Assembly (NCBI RefSeq): GCF_002929275.1
Contig: NZ_PJIK01000009.1
Coordinates: forward strand, 1 to 64,000
Length of the DNA stretch: 64,000 nucleotides
Source of the DNA: Arthrobacter sp. ZGTC131
GTDB lineage: Bacteria; Actinomycetota; Actinomycetes; Actinomycetales; Micrococcaceae
Direction: 5' to 3'
The notes under the pieces are model-generated. The model ran no database searches. It saw only the letters and a program-made list of their open reading frames with translations, and was not told the DNA's origin. A program made the position numbers and the translations under genes. Positions 32,424 through 42,494 of the stretch are shown here, in pieces (the stretch's first letter is position 1; every line of letters starts with the position of its first letter).

Positions 32424-33329
32424 ATGCGCGCTTTGAAGAAACTGCGTGCCGGAATCGGCGCGATGGCGGCAGTGGCGGCGCTGGTCATGACGACGGCGGT
32501 TCCAGCGGGCGCTGTCACAGGCGACTACGTCGAAGACCACGAGCATCCCTTCGTGGGGCTCATTGTCTTTTACGACACCGACGGCTCGTTCCACCACCGG
32601 TGCTCGGGATCCCTGCTCTCGCCCACTGTGTTCCTGACGGCCGGCCATTGCACCGCCGGCGCCACTTCGGCGCGGGTGTACTTTCAGCAGGATGCCGGCG
32701 CGGGCTGGAGCCCGGAAACAGGAACGGATCCGGACACCGGCTATCCGGATGCCTGTGCGGAGGGAACGCTGGGAACCCTGTGCGCGGAATCCGACGAGAT
32801 ATACAACTACGGGTTCACCGGCCTGGACGCGGTTCCCGAGACTAAGGATGCCGGGCTCGTGATCCTCAAGAAGCCCATTGCGCTCCCTGAGTATGCGACG
32901 CTGGCGGCACCGGGCACCCTGGACGCGTTGGCTGCGAAACGCGGACAGCAGGAAACGACGTTTTCCGCCAGCGGCTTCGGGGTTTCCGATGTCAATCCGG
33001 TTTCCACCACTTCGTTCCGGGAACGGCTCATGGCCGAGTCCAAGCTGACGAATCTGACCAGTGCAACGAACGACGGCTACAACGTCCAAACCAACGGCAA
33101 CGGCAACGGCCGCGGCGGCACCTGCACAGCTGACTCCGGAGGACCGCTGTTCTACGGTCCCTTGAGTTCCAACATCATCACCGGCATCATCTCGTTCGGG
33201 CACAACCGCTACTGCAAGGGAACGGGTTTTTCCTACCGCACCGACCGGCAGGACGTGATCGAATGGATCACATCGACGGCCGGACTTGAGCCCGCAAGCA
33301 TCGTTGTTGAAGATCCCGCTGGCCATTAA
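32424..33329 (+). CDS. Secreted trypsin-like serine protease (S1 family)
   Basis: A 301-residue precursor. The signal peptide (KKLRAGIGAMAAVAALVMTT) ends at VPAGA. The chymotrypsin fold has the triad His in LTAGHC, Asp in TKDAGLVILK and Ser in TADSGGPLF; Cys residues around CSGSL...GHC and CTADSGG...RYCKG suggest disulfides. There is no obvious propeptide or C-terminal anchor, so it is released. Transcribed alone, starting 236 bp from the divergent CoA-transferase start. Probably a general extracellular protease. Confidence 0.87.
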   Translation: MRALKKLRAGIGAMAAVAALVMTTAVPAGAVTGDYVEDHEHPFVGLIVFYDTDGSFHHRCSGSLLSPTVFLTAGHCTAGATSARVYFQQDAGAGWSPETGTDPDTGYPDACAEGTLGTLCAESDEIYNYGFTGLDAVPETKDAGLVILKKPIALPEYATLAAPGTLDALAAKRGQQETTFSASGFGVSDVNPVSTTSFRERLMAESKLTNLTSATNDGYNVQTNGNGNGRGGTCTADSGGPLFYGPLSSNIITGIISFGHNRYCKGTGFSYRTDRQDVIEWITSTAGLEPASIVVEDPAGH

Positions 33330-33396
33330 GTAGTTGCCCAACGTCCTGGGGCTGCCGCGGGCCTGGGGCTCCTACCTGGGAACATAGACTGCACCC

Positions 33397-33852
33397 ATGT
33401 CCGAAACTGCACGAACCACCACAGATGCGGCCTTCGAGGCTGCCTACGAGGCGGCACAGACGAGCCTGCGAGAGGGCGGCATTCCGATCGGTGCTGCATT
33501 GGCCCGCGGCGGGGAAGTGATTGCCACCGGCCACAACGAGCGCGTGCAGCAGGGTGACCCAATCGCTCACGGCGAGATGTCTGCGCTGCGGGCCGCCGGA
33601 CGCCAGAAGAGCTACCGAGACACAACCCTCTACACCACCCTGGCGCCGTGTGCGATGTGTACCGGTACCATCATCCAATTCAAGATTCCGCGCGTGGTGG
33701 TGGGCGAAGCCGAGACGTTCCCCGGCGAATTCGACCTTCTGCGCTCACGCGGCGTCGAAGTGGTGGTGTTGAACGATGCCCGATGCGTCGACATGATGCG
33801 CGCCTTCCAGGCCGAACACCCTGAATTGTGGGCAGAGGACATCGCCGAGTAG
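33397..33852 (+). CDS. Cytosine deaminase of the fungal (Fcy1) type
   Basis: A 151-residue CDA-fold zinc enzyme. Zinc ligands: His in IAHGEMSAL with catalytic Glu, and the two Cys of LAPCAMC. It follows yeast Fcy1 closely: GIPIGAAL, TTLYTTLAPCAMCTGTIIQF, IPRVVVGEAETFPGEFDLLR, and ends PELWAEDIAE like the Fcy1 tail WFEDIGE, which closes over the active site. Expected reaction: cytosine to uracil. Other nucleoside deaminases are possible but lack this tail. The downstream gene converges 50 bp away. Confidence 0.83.
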   Translation: MSETARTTTDAAFEAAYEAAQTSLREGGIPIGAALARGGEVIATGHNERVQQGDPIAHGEMSALRAAGRQKSYRDTTLYTTLAPCAMCTGTIIQFKIPRVVVGEAETFPGEFDLLRSRGVEVVVLNDARCVDMMRAFQAEHPELWAEDIAE

Positions 33853-33902
33853 TCAACGGCAACCCCGCCCGGGGCCTACGCCGCAGCCCCTGTGACGCTG
33901 TC

Positions 33903-35366
33903 TCAGGTTCCGCAGAAGGTGCGGTAGGTTCCGAAGTCTTCCGGTGCGCCAACCGCGTATCGCTCGAGACCGGGGCGCTCGTCAAAGGGGTGTGTGACCG
34001 CGTTCAGAAGCCGGGAGAGCGGGTCCAGGTCGCCGCCAGTGGCGGCGGCCAAGGCCTCTTCTACCAGGTGGTTCCGGGGAATGTACGCAGGATTGACCCG
34101 GTCCATGGCGTCGGCGTCCGGGCTTTGGGCACGCCAGCGATCTACCCAGGCGTCGAACGCAGTCACATCCGGAACCAGTTGCCGCGCAGGCTCAGCCTGG
34201 CCGCGGGCAGCCTTGCCAAGGCTGCGGAAGAGCGAGGTGTAGTCGACGTGGCCCTCTTGCATGAGTGCCAGAAGTTCCTCGACGAGGGGCCATGTCACGT
34301 CGTCCTCGAGCCCCCCGCGGAATCCAAGCTTCGCGTTCATGCCGGCCGCCCAGGCGGCACTGTACTGCCGGCGGAAATCAGCCAGTGATTCCACCGCAAG
34401 CTCGATCGCCTTCTCCTGGTCCTCGTGGAGCAGGGGCAATAGCGACTCCGCGAGCCGGGCGAGGTTCCATTCCGCCACGACTGGCTGGTTCCGGTAGGCA
34501 TAACGTCCGGTTTCGTCAACCGAGCTGTAGACGGAAGCGGGATCGAACCCGTCCATGAATGCACACGGGCCGTAGTCGATGGTCTCGCCCGAGATCGTCA
34601 TGTTGTCGGTGTTCATGACACCGTGGACGAATCCCACCAGCATCCAGCGGGCCACCAGCGACGCCTGCGCGGCTGCCACCGCCTGGAACAGGGCGAGATA
34701 GGAATTCTCGGCTTCCGCCGCGGCCGGGTAGTGCCGGGTGATCGCATAATCGGCAAGCCGGCGAACCAGGTCAGTGTCACCCGTGGCCGCAGCGTACTGA
34801 AAGCTGCCCACGCGCAGGTGACTGGTGGCGACCCGGGTAAGCACCGCTCCCGGCAGCACGGTTTCACGCTGCACCAGGCGCCCCGTTCCCACCACGGCCA
34901 GGGACCGTGTGCTGGGAATGCCCAGCGCGTGCATGGCTTCGCTGACGAGATATTCGCGCAGCATCGGTCCGACAACGGCCAGGCCGTCGCCCCCGCGGCC
35001 AAACGGTGTGCGCCCCGAACCCTTGAGGTGCACGTCCCGTAGTTGGCCGTCGGCATGGGCGACCTCGCCGAGCAGCAGGGCACGCCCATCGCCAAGCCGC
35101 GGTGCGTACCAGCCGAACTGGTGCCCGGCGTACGCCTGCGCGACCGGCGTGGCATCAGCGGGTAGCCGGGACCCGGTCAGCAGACCCACGCCGTCGGAAC
35201 TACGTAGGAAGCCGGTGTCCAGGCCCAGCTCGGCGGCCAGCGGCTCGTTGAGCACTAGCAGTTGAGGGTCTGGAATCTCCTCCGCCCGCCACGCGATAGC
35301 CATCTCCGGAAACTTTCGGGCGAAATGGCCGCTCAAGGTTGCGGCTGACGCGGCTACGGCATTCAT
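33903..35366 (-). CDS. selO: SelO/YdiU-family pseudokinase (protein AMPylase)
   Basis: A 487-residue SelO protein. Conserved: [80 protein letters not shown] with the catalytic Asp/Asn pair, and the C-terminal FCGT. SelO binds ATP in inverted orientation and transfers AMP to Ser/Thr/Tyr of target proteins, linked to redox stress. Eukaryotic forms have selenocysteine near this C-terminus; here it is an ordinary Cys codon. Full length. Monocistronic. Confidence 0.9.
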   Translation of the reverse strand: MNAVAASAATLSGHFARKFPEMAIAWRAEEIPDPQLLVLNEPLAAELGLDTGFLRSSDGVGLLTGSRLPADATPVAQAYAGHQFGWYAPRLGDGRALLLGEVAHADGQLRDVHLKGSGRTPFGRGGDGLAVVGPMLREYLVSEAMHALGIPSTRSLAVVGTGRLVQRETVLPGAVLTRVATSHLRVGSFQYAAATGDTDLVRRLADYAITRHYPAAAEAENSYLALFQAVAAAQASLVARWMLVGFVHGVMNTDNMTISGETIDYGPCAFMDGFDPASVYSSVDETGRYAYRNQPVVAEWNLARLAESLLPLLHEDQEKAIELAVESLADFRRQYSAAWAAGMNAKLGFRGGLEDDVTWPLVEELLALMQEGHVDYTSLFRSLGKAARGQAEPARQLVPDVTAFDAWVDRWRAQSPDADAMDRVNPAYIPRNHLVEEALAAATGGDLDPLSRLLNAVTHPFDERPGLERYAVGAPEDFGTYRTFCGT

Positions 35367-35697
35367 CCATCAATAATACCCGCGGCACTGTGGACGGTGC
35401 TGGCTCCAGCCTTGACCGGTTGAATGCGTCCGAAGGTCCCCGCGCGCTGGCCTGCCGGGTCCTCCGCGACGCGTCTCCCCAATCTCCGTCAACCGGGCGT
35501 TGCATGCAATTTACCTATGGTTTACGGGGGAAGCCTTGTGAGGTCATGCGCGCACGCGACAGACTTTTTAACAGTTGCTGAACGGACCATCCGAGACCGT
35601 TCGACTAGACCAGCGGGAGCCGGACACAGCGATGCGTCCCGCCCGCTCCGCGGCAATGAGGCTCGCGGAGAGGGGCCCGCAGACCGGAAGGATAGCC
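35367..35697. other. 331-bp gap between selO and the YegP-like gene
   Basis: Divergent promoter region. No convincing operator or hairpin is seen; short open frames in it are compositional. Confidence 0.4.
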
Positions 35698-36030
35698 ATG
35701 GCCGGCAAGTTTGAAGTGTTCGTTGACGCGGAATCGCATGTCCGGTTCCGGCTAACCGCCCCGGACGGTACCGTGCTCGCGGTGTCGGCGCCGTTCGCTG
35801 ACAAGCGGGGAGCTGCTGCCGGCATCGCCGCCGTGCGCGAGTGTGCGGGCATGGGTCTGGTCACCGACCTGTGCCCCGCTGACCGGGCGAACGTAACGCC
35901 TGAATTGGCACAGCCCGCCGCCGTTCCGCTGGCGCATGACGGCCAGCCCGCCGCGGCAAATGGCTTCCGCGCCCGGGCCAGGAACCCCCGTCTGGCCGCG
36001 GCCAGGCCCCGTTGGACGGGCGCAGCCTGA
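35698..36030 (+). CDS. DUF1508/YegP-like protein
   Basis: A 110-residue protein. The first 55 residues form one DUF1508 unit (GKFEVFVDAESHVRFRLTAP, DKRGAAAGIAAVRECA), a small beta-beta-beta-alpha fold usually found as a tandem pair in YegP. Only one unit is present; the rest is an Ala/Pro/Arg-rich tail. Function unknown. The ATG has GGAAGG upstream. Confidence 0.75.
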   Translation: MAGKFEVFVDAESHVRFRLTAPDGTVLAVSAPFADKRGAAAGIAAVRECAGMGLVTDLCPADRANVTPELAQPAAVPLAHDGQPAAANGFRARARNPRLAAARPRWTGAA

Positions 36031-36088
36031 CGAGGCGCTCGTCTGTTGCCGGGGCCTGACGCGCTTGGGTAGCGCTCCTGCGGCGGTG

Positions 36089-37207
36089 CTACAGGGTGGC
36101 CGCCGTCGGCTCCCAGTCCTCGGGCAGGGTTGCGGACGCGGGCGCGGAGCTTTCGACGTCGACGAACGTGCCGGAGTCCACTGACTCGGAGATGGAGACC
36201 AGCGTGTCCAGCACGTGGTAGCCGAGCTGTCCGGTGGCGCGGTGCGGGACACCCGCGCGGATGGAGCGTGCCATGTCCAGGACGCCCATGCCACGGCCGT
36301 TGGCGGGACCGGTTGCCGGGATGGTGGTCCAGTCCTCGTCGCCCGCCCGCCAGAGCCGGATGTCGCCGTCGAAGTAGTTCGGGTCCGGCAGGGAGATCGT
36401 GGCCTCCGTGCCGGTGATTTCCACGAAGCCCATGCGCTCGCGCGGCGACTCGAAGCTGAAGACGCTGTGCGAGGAGGCTCCGCCGTCGAACTGCGCCATG
36501 GCGCTGACGTGAGTGGGGACCTCGACGGCGAATTCTTCCCCGGTCTTGGGGCCGGCGCCGATGACGCGGACGTCCTTGGCCTTGGAGCCGACGGCGGCCA
36601 CCTTGCGGACCGAGCCAAACGTCTGGACCAGTGCCGTGATGTAGTAGGGCCCCATGTCGAAGAGGGGACCGGCGCCATGCTGGAACAGGAATGCCGGATT
36701 GGGATGCCAGGATTCCGGCCCCGGGGTCTGGAATGTGGTGAGGGCCGTCAGCGGCGTCCCGATGTCGCCGCGCTCAATGAGCCGCCGGGCAGTCTGGAGT
36801 CCGGCGCCGAGGGTCGTGTCCGGGGCGCAGCCCAGGCGTAGCCCGGCGGCATCCGCCGCCTTCAGCAGCGCCAGGCCCGAGGACCGGTCCAGCGAAAACG
36901 GCTTCTCGGTCCAGACGTGCTTTCCGGCGTTGACGGCGGCCGTGGCCACCTCCACATGGGCGGCCGGAATGGTCAGGTTGACGATGATTTCGACGCCGGG
37001 ATGGTTCAGTGCCGCGTCCACCCCGCCCCATTCCGGTATGCCGTATTCCTTGGCCCGTGCTGCCGCGGCCTCCTCGAAGAGGTCGGCGATAATGTGCACC
37101 TTGAGGTCGGGGAAGATCGTCAGGTTGTCCAGATACTGCTTGCTGATGTTGCCGGCGCCGATGACGGCGACGCCCACCGGCCCCCGGCGGGAGGATGCGC
37201 CGCTCAT
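36089..37207 (-). CDS. Gfo/Idh/MocA-family sugar dehydrogenase
   Basis: A 372-residue NAD(P)-dependent oxidoreductase. N-terminal Rossmann domain with VAVIGAGNISKQYLDN, the EKP motif in VWTEKPFSLDRS, and a C-terminal beta-sheet domain (NPAFLFQHGAGPLFDMGPYY with the catalytic His region). It probably oxidises a sugar or cyclitol. The ATG at 37207 shares four bases (ATGA) with the stop of the TIM-barrel gene, so the two are coupled. Last gene of the rhamnoside operon. Confidence 0.87.
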   Translation of the reverse strand: MSGASSRRGPVGVAVIGAGNISKQYLDNLTIFPDLKVHIIADLFEEAAAARAKEYGIPEWGGVDAALNHPGVEIIVNLTIPAAHVEVATAAVNAGKHVWTEKPFSLDRSSGLALLKAADAAGLRLGCAPDTTLGAGLQTARRLIERGDIGTPLTALTTFQTPGPESWHPNPAFLFQHGAGPLFDMGPYYITALVQTFGSVRKVAAVGSKAKDVRVIGAGPKTGEEFAVEVPTHVSAMAQFDGGASSHSVFSFESPRERMGFVEITGTEATISLPDPNYFDGDIRLWRAGDEDWTTIPATGPANGRGMGVLDMARSIRAGVPHRATGQLGYHVLDTLVSISESVDSGTFVDVESSAPASATLPEDWEPTAATL

Positions 37208-37959
37208 GCTTCCGCCGCCGGCCGGCCGAACGGATCCGACTGCAGGAAGGCCAGGCTCTGGGCGATTCCGTCGAAGATGTCGCCCGAGTAGTCGTCGAAC
37301 TCCACCACCCCGACTTCCAGGGACGCGGCGGCGGCAATGACCTCCCGGACGGGAATCCGGCCCTGTCCCGCGGGCTGCTGGGCCTTGGTGTCGGTGGTCA
37401 GCGGGCCGTCTTTGATGTGGATGAACTTCACCCGGTCGCCCAGGCGCTGGAGCAGTTGCACGGGGTCCTGCCCGCCGACCGCCACCCAGTAGGTGTCGAC
37501 TTCGAGGACGAGGGCCGGATCGAGCAGGCCCTCGAAATACTCCAGGGCAGTCCGGCCCTCGATGGTGGACTCCAGCTCCCACTGGTGGTTGTGGTAGCCC
37601 ACCCGGATGCCGTATTCGGCGCCTTTCCTGGCGGCCGCATTGAGCTTCGCGGCAGTGGCCTGGATGTCCTCGGCCGACTGCCAGTGTTCTGCCGTGATGT
37701 ACGGCTCGATCACCGTGCCGATCCCAAGTTCCCGGGCGGCGGCGAAGATCTGGTCCTGGTCCTGGCTGAGCAGCGGGGCATGCCCGGAGGGAGCAGTCAG
37801 GCCGTTCTCCTTCAGCGCTGTGCCGAGTTCCTTGGCCATGCCCACGAAATTGTACGGTTCCACCCGGGTGAAGCCGATCTCTGCCACTCTTTTGATGGTG
37901 CCGGGCAGGTCTTCCTGCAGAGCGTTGCGGAGGGTGTACAGCTGGATTGAATAAGACAC
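37204..37959 (-). CDS. Sugar phosphate isomerase/epimerase (xylose-isomerase-like TIM barrel)
   Basis: A 251-residue TIM barrel of the AP-endonuclease-2/xylose isomerase-like type: SIQLYTLRNALQEDLPGTIK at the start, metal-site segments YHNHQWELE, LEVDTYWV, FIHIKDG and VEFDDYSG. Such proteins act as keto-sugar isomerases or epimerases, and often partner with Gfo/Idh/MocA dehydrogenases in pathways through 3-keto sugars. Substrate not determined. Confidence 0.85.
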   Translation of the reverse strand: MSYSIQLYTLRNALQEDLPGTIKRVAEIGFTRVEPYNFVGMAKELGTALKENGLTAPSGHAPLLSQDQDQIFAAARELGIGTVIEPYITAEHWQSAEDIQATAAKLNAAARKGAEYGIRVGYHNHQWELESTIEGRTALEYFEGLLDPALVLEVDTYWVAVGGQDPVQLLQRLGDRVKFIHIKDGPLTTDTKAQQPAGQGRIPVREVIAAAASLEVGVVEFDDYSGDIFDGIAQSLAFLQSDPFGRPAAEA

Positions 37960-37993
37960 GGCAGTCCTTTGCGGGGGTCTGGTGATCTGTAAA

Positions 37994-38015
37994 CCTAGGC
38001 TGAGCCTAGCCTAGG
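37994..38015. other. Inverted repeat CCTAGGCT/AGCCTAGG overlapping the GH78 stop
   Basis: Eight-base arms at 37994-38001 and 38008-38015, 6-nt loop. It covers the last codons of the GH78 gene. Likely an intercistronic RNA hairpin. Confidence 0.45.
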
Positions 38016-40593
38016 AGATCTGGGCGACGGTGTATTCGAAACGGCCGGAACCGACCTCCCGCGGCTCTTGCCCCGGCAGCTCAACGCGGGCGGTGGCTCC
38101 GGTGGGCACCTCGATGGAGACGCTGTGCCCGCCGTCGGCATTTCGCCAGGTGATCGAGGCGGTTCCATAGGGGGTCTCGTGCCGGGCGGAGGCGGAGGTG
38201 AGGCCGCCTCCGGGCTGGGGGCGGAAGAGGATCCGGCGGTAGCCGGGCTCGAGCGGCGCGATGCCGGCCACCACCCGGTGCATCCAGTCGGCCACGGCAC
38301 CGAGGGCGTAGTGGTTGAAGGACGTCATCTCACCCGGGTTGATGGTGCCGTCGGCGAGCATCGAGTCCCAGCGCTCCCAGATGGTGGTGCCGCCCTGCTT
38401 CACTGCGTACAGCCAGGACGGGCATTCCTTCTCCAGCAGCAGGTCGTAGGCGGTGTCAACGGCGCCTGCAGCTGTCAGCGCATCCGAGATGGCAGGCGTT
38501 CCCGCGAAGCCGGTCCCGATGCGGTTCCCGCCTTCGCGCACCAGTTGGGCCAGGCGCTCGCCGCCCTTGCGTGCCAGCGCCTCGTCCGGGTACAGCCCGA
38601 AAACGATGGCCAGGGCGTAGGCGGTCTGGGCGTCGCTGGTCATCCGGCCATCGGCAAGGATGTATTCCCGGGCGAAGGCGTCGGCGGCGGCGCGGGCGAG
38701 TTCCAGGTAGTGCAGTTCGTCGTCGGCCTTCCCCAACACGCCGGCGGCCTTGGCGAGATGGCGGGCCGACCAGGCGAAGTATGCGGAGGCCACGAGGTGC
38801 TTGTCCGTCATGGCCTGGGTGGGGTCCTCCGGCGGGGCGGTGGGGTCGAGCCAGTCGCCCAGCTGGAAACCCGTGTCCCAGAGATGGCTTTCGCCGGCGA
38901 GGCTGTCCAGCAGGTCAACCCAGGCCTTGGCGCTCTCATACTGGTCGGCCAGGACCTTTGCATCGCTGAACCGCTCGTACAGTGCCCAGGGCGTAAGCAC
39001 GGCGACGTCGCCCCAGACGGCGCCCGGGCGGATCGGGGTCCAGTAGTTGCCGCCGGGAATGACCGGGACGTACCAGGGAACAGTGCCGTCGGGCAGCTGT
39101 TCGGCGGCGACGTCCTTGAGCCATGAGGAAAGCATGCCGGAGCAGTCGTAGAGGAAGCTCGCGGTGGGTGCGAAGACCTGGATGTCCCCGGTCCAGCCCA
39201 GCCTCTCGTCACGCTGCGGGCAGTCCGTGGGAATGTCCACGAAGTTGCCCTTCATACTCCACAGCACGTTGTCGTGGAGCCGGTTGAGGTCCGGATCGGA
39301 GCTCTCGAACCAGCCGGTGCGCTCCATATCGGTGTGGTAGACGCGGGCCACCACATTTTCAGCAATGTCCCCGCCGGTCCAGCCGTCGATCTCGGCGTAG
39401 CGGAAGCCGTGAATGGTGAAGCGCGGCTCCCAGGTTTCCGTGCCGTCTCCGGACAGGGTGTAGCTGTCGGTGGCATCCGCATGGCGCAGGGGGCGGGTGT
39501 AGAGCTCGCCGTCCTGGAGAACCTCCGCGTGGCGCAGGGTGACCGCAGACCCGGCCTGCCCGCTGACGGTGATCTGCAGCCGGCCCACGAGGTTCTGGCC
39601 GAAGTCGAGCAGGGTTTTGCCGGACGGGGAGGTCCATACGCTCACCGGGCGCAACTCCCCGGTGCAACGCACGGGCGGCCCCTCAGGGGCCACGAGGGTT
39701 GCGGGATCGCGTTCGACGCCGACGACGGGCTGCCAGCCGGAGTCGTCAAACCCCGGACGGCTCCACCCGGACGGCACCTCCCGGGCGTCGAACCGTTCAC
39801 CCTTGTAGAGGCTGCTGAACAGGATGGGCCCGTAAGACGCCTTCCAGTCCGTGCCGCTGCCCACAACGGTGACGGAGCCGTCGTCGTGCGTCACGTGAAG
39901 CTGCGCCAGCAGCGCGACCTTGTCCCCGTAAAGGTTCGCGTGACCGCCGTTGAAGCCGATGCGGCCCCGGTACCAGCCGTCGGCGAGCCAGGCGCCGAGC
40001 GCGTTCTCGCCCTCGGCGAGATGGTCGGTGACGTCGTAGGTGTAGTAGCGCAGCCGCTTGCCGTAGACGGTCCAGCCCGGGGCCAGGGCGTCGTCACCGA
40101 CGCGGGATCCGTTGAGCTCCATCTCGTACAGGCCGTGGGCCGTCACGTAGAGCCGGGCCGAGGCCACCGGCCGCGGGAGGGTGAAACTGCGGCGAAGCAG
40201 CGGGGGCCGCCGGTCCGCGTCGGCGTCCTCGTCCCAGCTCGGCGAAATCGGTGTCGCCCTCCAGTCCCCGGCGTCGAGAAGGCCGGTTTCGACGGCGGAG
40301 GCCGGGCTCCATGCGCTCGGCTCCTCCTGACCGCCGCCCCAGACGCGGACGCTGACGTCCGCGCGCTGCGCCGAGGTCAGCGGAGCGGCGGGCCAGGGAA
40401 CCAGCACTGACTCAGCGGAGTCCAGCCGCTCACTCGTCCACGTGCCCTCGGAGGTGGTCACGGTCAGCTGGTAGGCGTCCTGCGTCCAGCCCGGTTCTCC
40501 GCTCGTTTTCCAGGAGATCCGGGGCGTCGGGGTGCCGATGCCGAGGGCGCCGGGCAGGTGTTCAAAGGTCACGGGTCGGACGGTGGCAGGCAT
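38011..40593 (-). CDS. GH78 alpha-L-rhamnosidase
   Basis: An 860-residue family 78 rhamnosidase. N-terminal beta domains (PRISWKTSGEPGWTQDAYQL; ARLYVTAHGLYEMELNGSRV) precede an (alpha/alpha)6 barrel with the acidic motif DCPQRDERLGWTGDIQVFAP (general acid Glu) and the second carboxylate in GGTTIWERWDSM; a C-terminal beta-sandwich ends the protein. No signal peptide, so it acts on imported rhamnosides. It sits between its importer genes and two sugar-modifying enzymes, implying complete intracellular use of a rhamnose-containing glycoside. Confidence 0.9.
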   Translation of the reverse strand: MPATVRPVTFEHLPGALGIGTPTPRISWKTSGEPGWTQDAYQLTVTTSEGTWTSERLDSAESVLVPWPAAPLTSAQRADVSVRVWGGGQEEPSAWSPASAVETGLLDAGDWRATPISPSWDEDADADRRPPLLRRSFTLPRPVASARLYVTAHGLYEMELNGSRVGDDALAPGWTVYGKRLRYYTYDVTDHLAEGENALGAWLADGWYRGRIGFNGGHANLYGDKVALLAQLHVTHDDGSVTVVGSGTDWKASYGPILFSSLYKGERFDAREVPSGWSRPGFDDSGWQPVVGVERDPATLVAPEGPPVRCTGELRPVSVWTSPSGKTLLDFGQNLVGRLQITVSGQAGSAVTLRHAEVLQDGELYTRPLRHADATDSYTLSGDGTETWEPRFTIHGFRYAEIDGWTGGDIAENVVARVYHTDMERTGWFESSDPDLNRLHDNVLWSMKGNFVDIPTDCPQRDERLGWTGDIQVFAPTASFLYDCSGMLSSWLKDVAAEQLPDGTVPWYVPVIPGGNYWTPIRPGAVWGDVAVLTPWALYERFSDAKVLADQYESAKAWVDLLDSLAGESHLWDTGFQLGDWLDPTAPPEDPTQAMTDKHLVASAYFAWSARHLAKAAGVLGKADDELHYLELARAAADAFAREYILADGRMTSDAQTAYALAIVFGLYPDEALARKGGERLAQLVREGGNRIGTGFAGTPAISDALTAAGAVDTAYDLLLEKECPSWLYAVKQGGTTIWERWDSMLADGTINPGEMTSFNHYALGAVADWMHRVVAGIAPLEPGYRRILFRPQPGGGLTSASARHETPYGTASITWRNADGGHSVSIEVPTGATARVELPGQEPREVGSGRFEYTVAQIS

Positions 40594-40677
40594 GGAGGAA
40601 GTCTCTTTCTCGGGTTTCGCTGGCTGGCCGTGTCCGGCCCTGCCCTGTTGGCGGTTAGTCCTGTTAGCGGCGGGGAC

Positions 40678-41508
40678 TTAGCCCTTGACGGCTCCGGCGG
40701 TCATGCCGGCGACGATCTGGCGGTTGAAGAACAGGTACATGATGAAGGGCGGAACGGTGATCAGCAGGATGTTCATGAAGAGCAGGTTGTAGCTGGTGGC
40801 GAACTGGCTCTGGAAGTTGAACAGCGTCAGCTGGACCGTTGCATTGGCGTCACCGGGGAGGAAGTACAGCGGGTTCTGGAAGTCGTTGAAGATGTGCACG
40901 GACTGGACCACGATCACGGTGACAATGACGGAGCGCAGCAGCGGGAAGATGACCCGGAAGAACAGGCGCACCGGTCCGCAGCCGTCGATGACGGCGGCCT
41001 CGTCCAGTTCCTTCGGGATGGAGGCGATGAAGGCGCGGAAGAGCATGACGCAGAAGGACAGGCCGAAGGCCACTTCAATGAGGATCAGGCCAGGGAGGGT
41101 CTTGAACAGTCCCATGCTCTGCAGCACCCAGATGGTGGGGACCACGGCGGGCGGGATGATCAGGCCCGAGAGGATGAGGAAGTTTGCCACGCCGTTCCAG
41201 CGGGAGCGGCGGCGCTGCAGGATCCAGGCGACCATCGCGGCCAGGATCACCAGGATGGTGACGCTCACCACCGTGAGGATGGTGCTGTTGATGAAGGCCG
41301 TGACGAGCATGAACTTGCGTGCGGACAGGACGTCCTGGAAGTTCTCGAGGAAGTTGAAGGTGGTGGGCCAGGAGAAGTCGAGCTTGGCGGCCTCGCGGCG
41401 GTCCTTCACGGCGGTGAGCGCCATGAATGCAAGCGGGACGATGAAGACGACGATGGTGACGGCGATGGCCAGGGCGCCCAGCCCGTAGCGCTTGAGTGCG
41501 GTGGTCAC
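40678..41508 (-). CDS. Sugar ABC transporter permease (MalG type) of the rhamnoside operon
   Basis: A 276-residue protein with six membrane helices and the EAA loop DEAAVIDGCGPVRLFFRVIF. It ends with the family's typical VAGMTAGAVKG. The ATG overlaps the stop of the MalF-type gene by four bases. Confidence 0.87.
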   Translation of the reverse strand: MTTALKRYGLGALAIAVTIVVFIVPLAFMALTAVKDRREAAKLDFSWPTTFNFLENFQDVLSARKFMLVTAFINSTILTVVSVTILVILAAMVAWILQRRRSRWNGVANFLILSGLIIPPAVVPTIWVLQSMGLFKTLPGLILIEVAFGLSFCVMLFRAFIASIPKELDEAAVIDGCGPVRLFFRVIFPLLRSVIVTVIVVQSVHIFNDFQNPLYFLPGDANATVQLTLFNFQSQFATSYNLLFMNILLITVPPFIMYLFFNRQIVAGMTAGAVKG

Positions 41509-42431
41509 TGCTCGACCTCCTTGCGGTTCAGGAACATGGACAGTGGCAGGATGATCGCGGTGACGATCAGGAACAGGACGACGTTGCCCGCCGTGGACAG
41601 GCCGTAGAAGCCGGCCTGGTACTGCTTGAAGATGACCGAGGCAATCACGTCCGAGGTGAAGCCCGGGCCGCCCTTGGTCATGGCCCAGATCAGGTCGAAG
41701 GACCGGAGCCCGCCGATCAGGGAGAGGATGATCACCGTTGCCGTGGCCGGGCGGGCCAGGGGGAGGGTGATGTTGAAGAAGCTCTTGAACGAGCTGGCGC
41801 CGTCCACTTTGGCGGCCTCAAAGTACTCCTGCGGGATGGACACGATGCCGGCGATGTAGATGACGGTGGCGAGGCCCACGCCCTTCCAGACGTCCACCAG
41901 GGCCACGGACATGAGCGCCCAGGCCGGATCCACGAGCCAGGCCGGCCCTTCGACGCCGACGACCGCGAGGGCCTTGTTGATCATGCCCTTGGACGGATCC
42001 ATCAGGATGGTGAAGACGATGCCGACGCCGATGCTGCTCAGGAGCACCGGGAAGAAGATTACGGATCGGAGGTAGCCGCGGGCGATGATCTGGGACGTCA
42101 GCAGTACGGCGAGGAGCATTCCCAGGACCACCTTGAGGGTGGAGGTCACCACACCGTAGATGAAGGTGTTGGTCAGGCCTTTCAGGAGGGCGGGTTCCTG
42201 GAAGAACTGGACGAAGTTGTCCAGGCCGATGAAGGTGAAGTCTGTGAGGGTCCAGCGGGTGAAGCTGAAGAAGAACGACGCGAAGGTCGGGATCAGGAAC
42301 AGGGCCGTGTAGACGACGGCGGCCGGAAGGTAGAACCAGTAGGGGTACGCGGACTTCCCCTTGCGGCGCTTGGGCTGCTCGGCCTGGCGCGGGCGCGTGG
42401 CCGAAACTGTCGGTGCGGTGTTGACTGTCAT
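41505..42431 (-). CDS. Sugar ABC transporter permease (MalF type) of the rhamnoside operon
   Basis: A 308-residue protein: basic N-terminal tail, six membrane helices, and the EAA loop FEAAKVDGASSFKSFFNITL. It forms the channel with the following gene. No ATPase gene is present in the operon, so a shared MsiK-type ATPase is expected. Confidence 0.87.
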   Translation of the reverse strand: MTVNTAPTVSATRPRQAEQPKRRKGKSAYPYWFYLPAAVVYTALFLIPTFASFFFSFTRWTLTDFTFIGLDNFVQFFQEPALLKGLTNTFIYGVVTSTLKVVLGMLLAVLLTSQIIARGYLRSVIFFPVLLSSIGVGIVFTILMDPSKGMINKALAVVGVEGPAWLVDPAWALMSVALVDVWKGVGLATVIYIAGIVSIPQEYFEAAKVDGASSFKSFFNITLPLARPATATVIILSLIGGLRSFDLIWAMTKGGPGFTSDVIASVIFKQYQAGFYGLSTAGNVVLFLIVTAIILPLSMFLNRKEVEQ

Positions 42432-42494
42432 GGAAATCTCCCTAATGGCCGTCCGGGCCGGCAGGCGGCCCGGACGGCGGATTGGGTATGGAGG

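Noticed and set aside
33903-35366. Selenoprotein form of SelO
   Set aside because: The C-terminal position is an ordinary Cys codon followed by Gly-Thr and a normal stop; no in-frame TGA recoding is needed.
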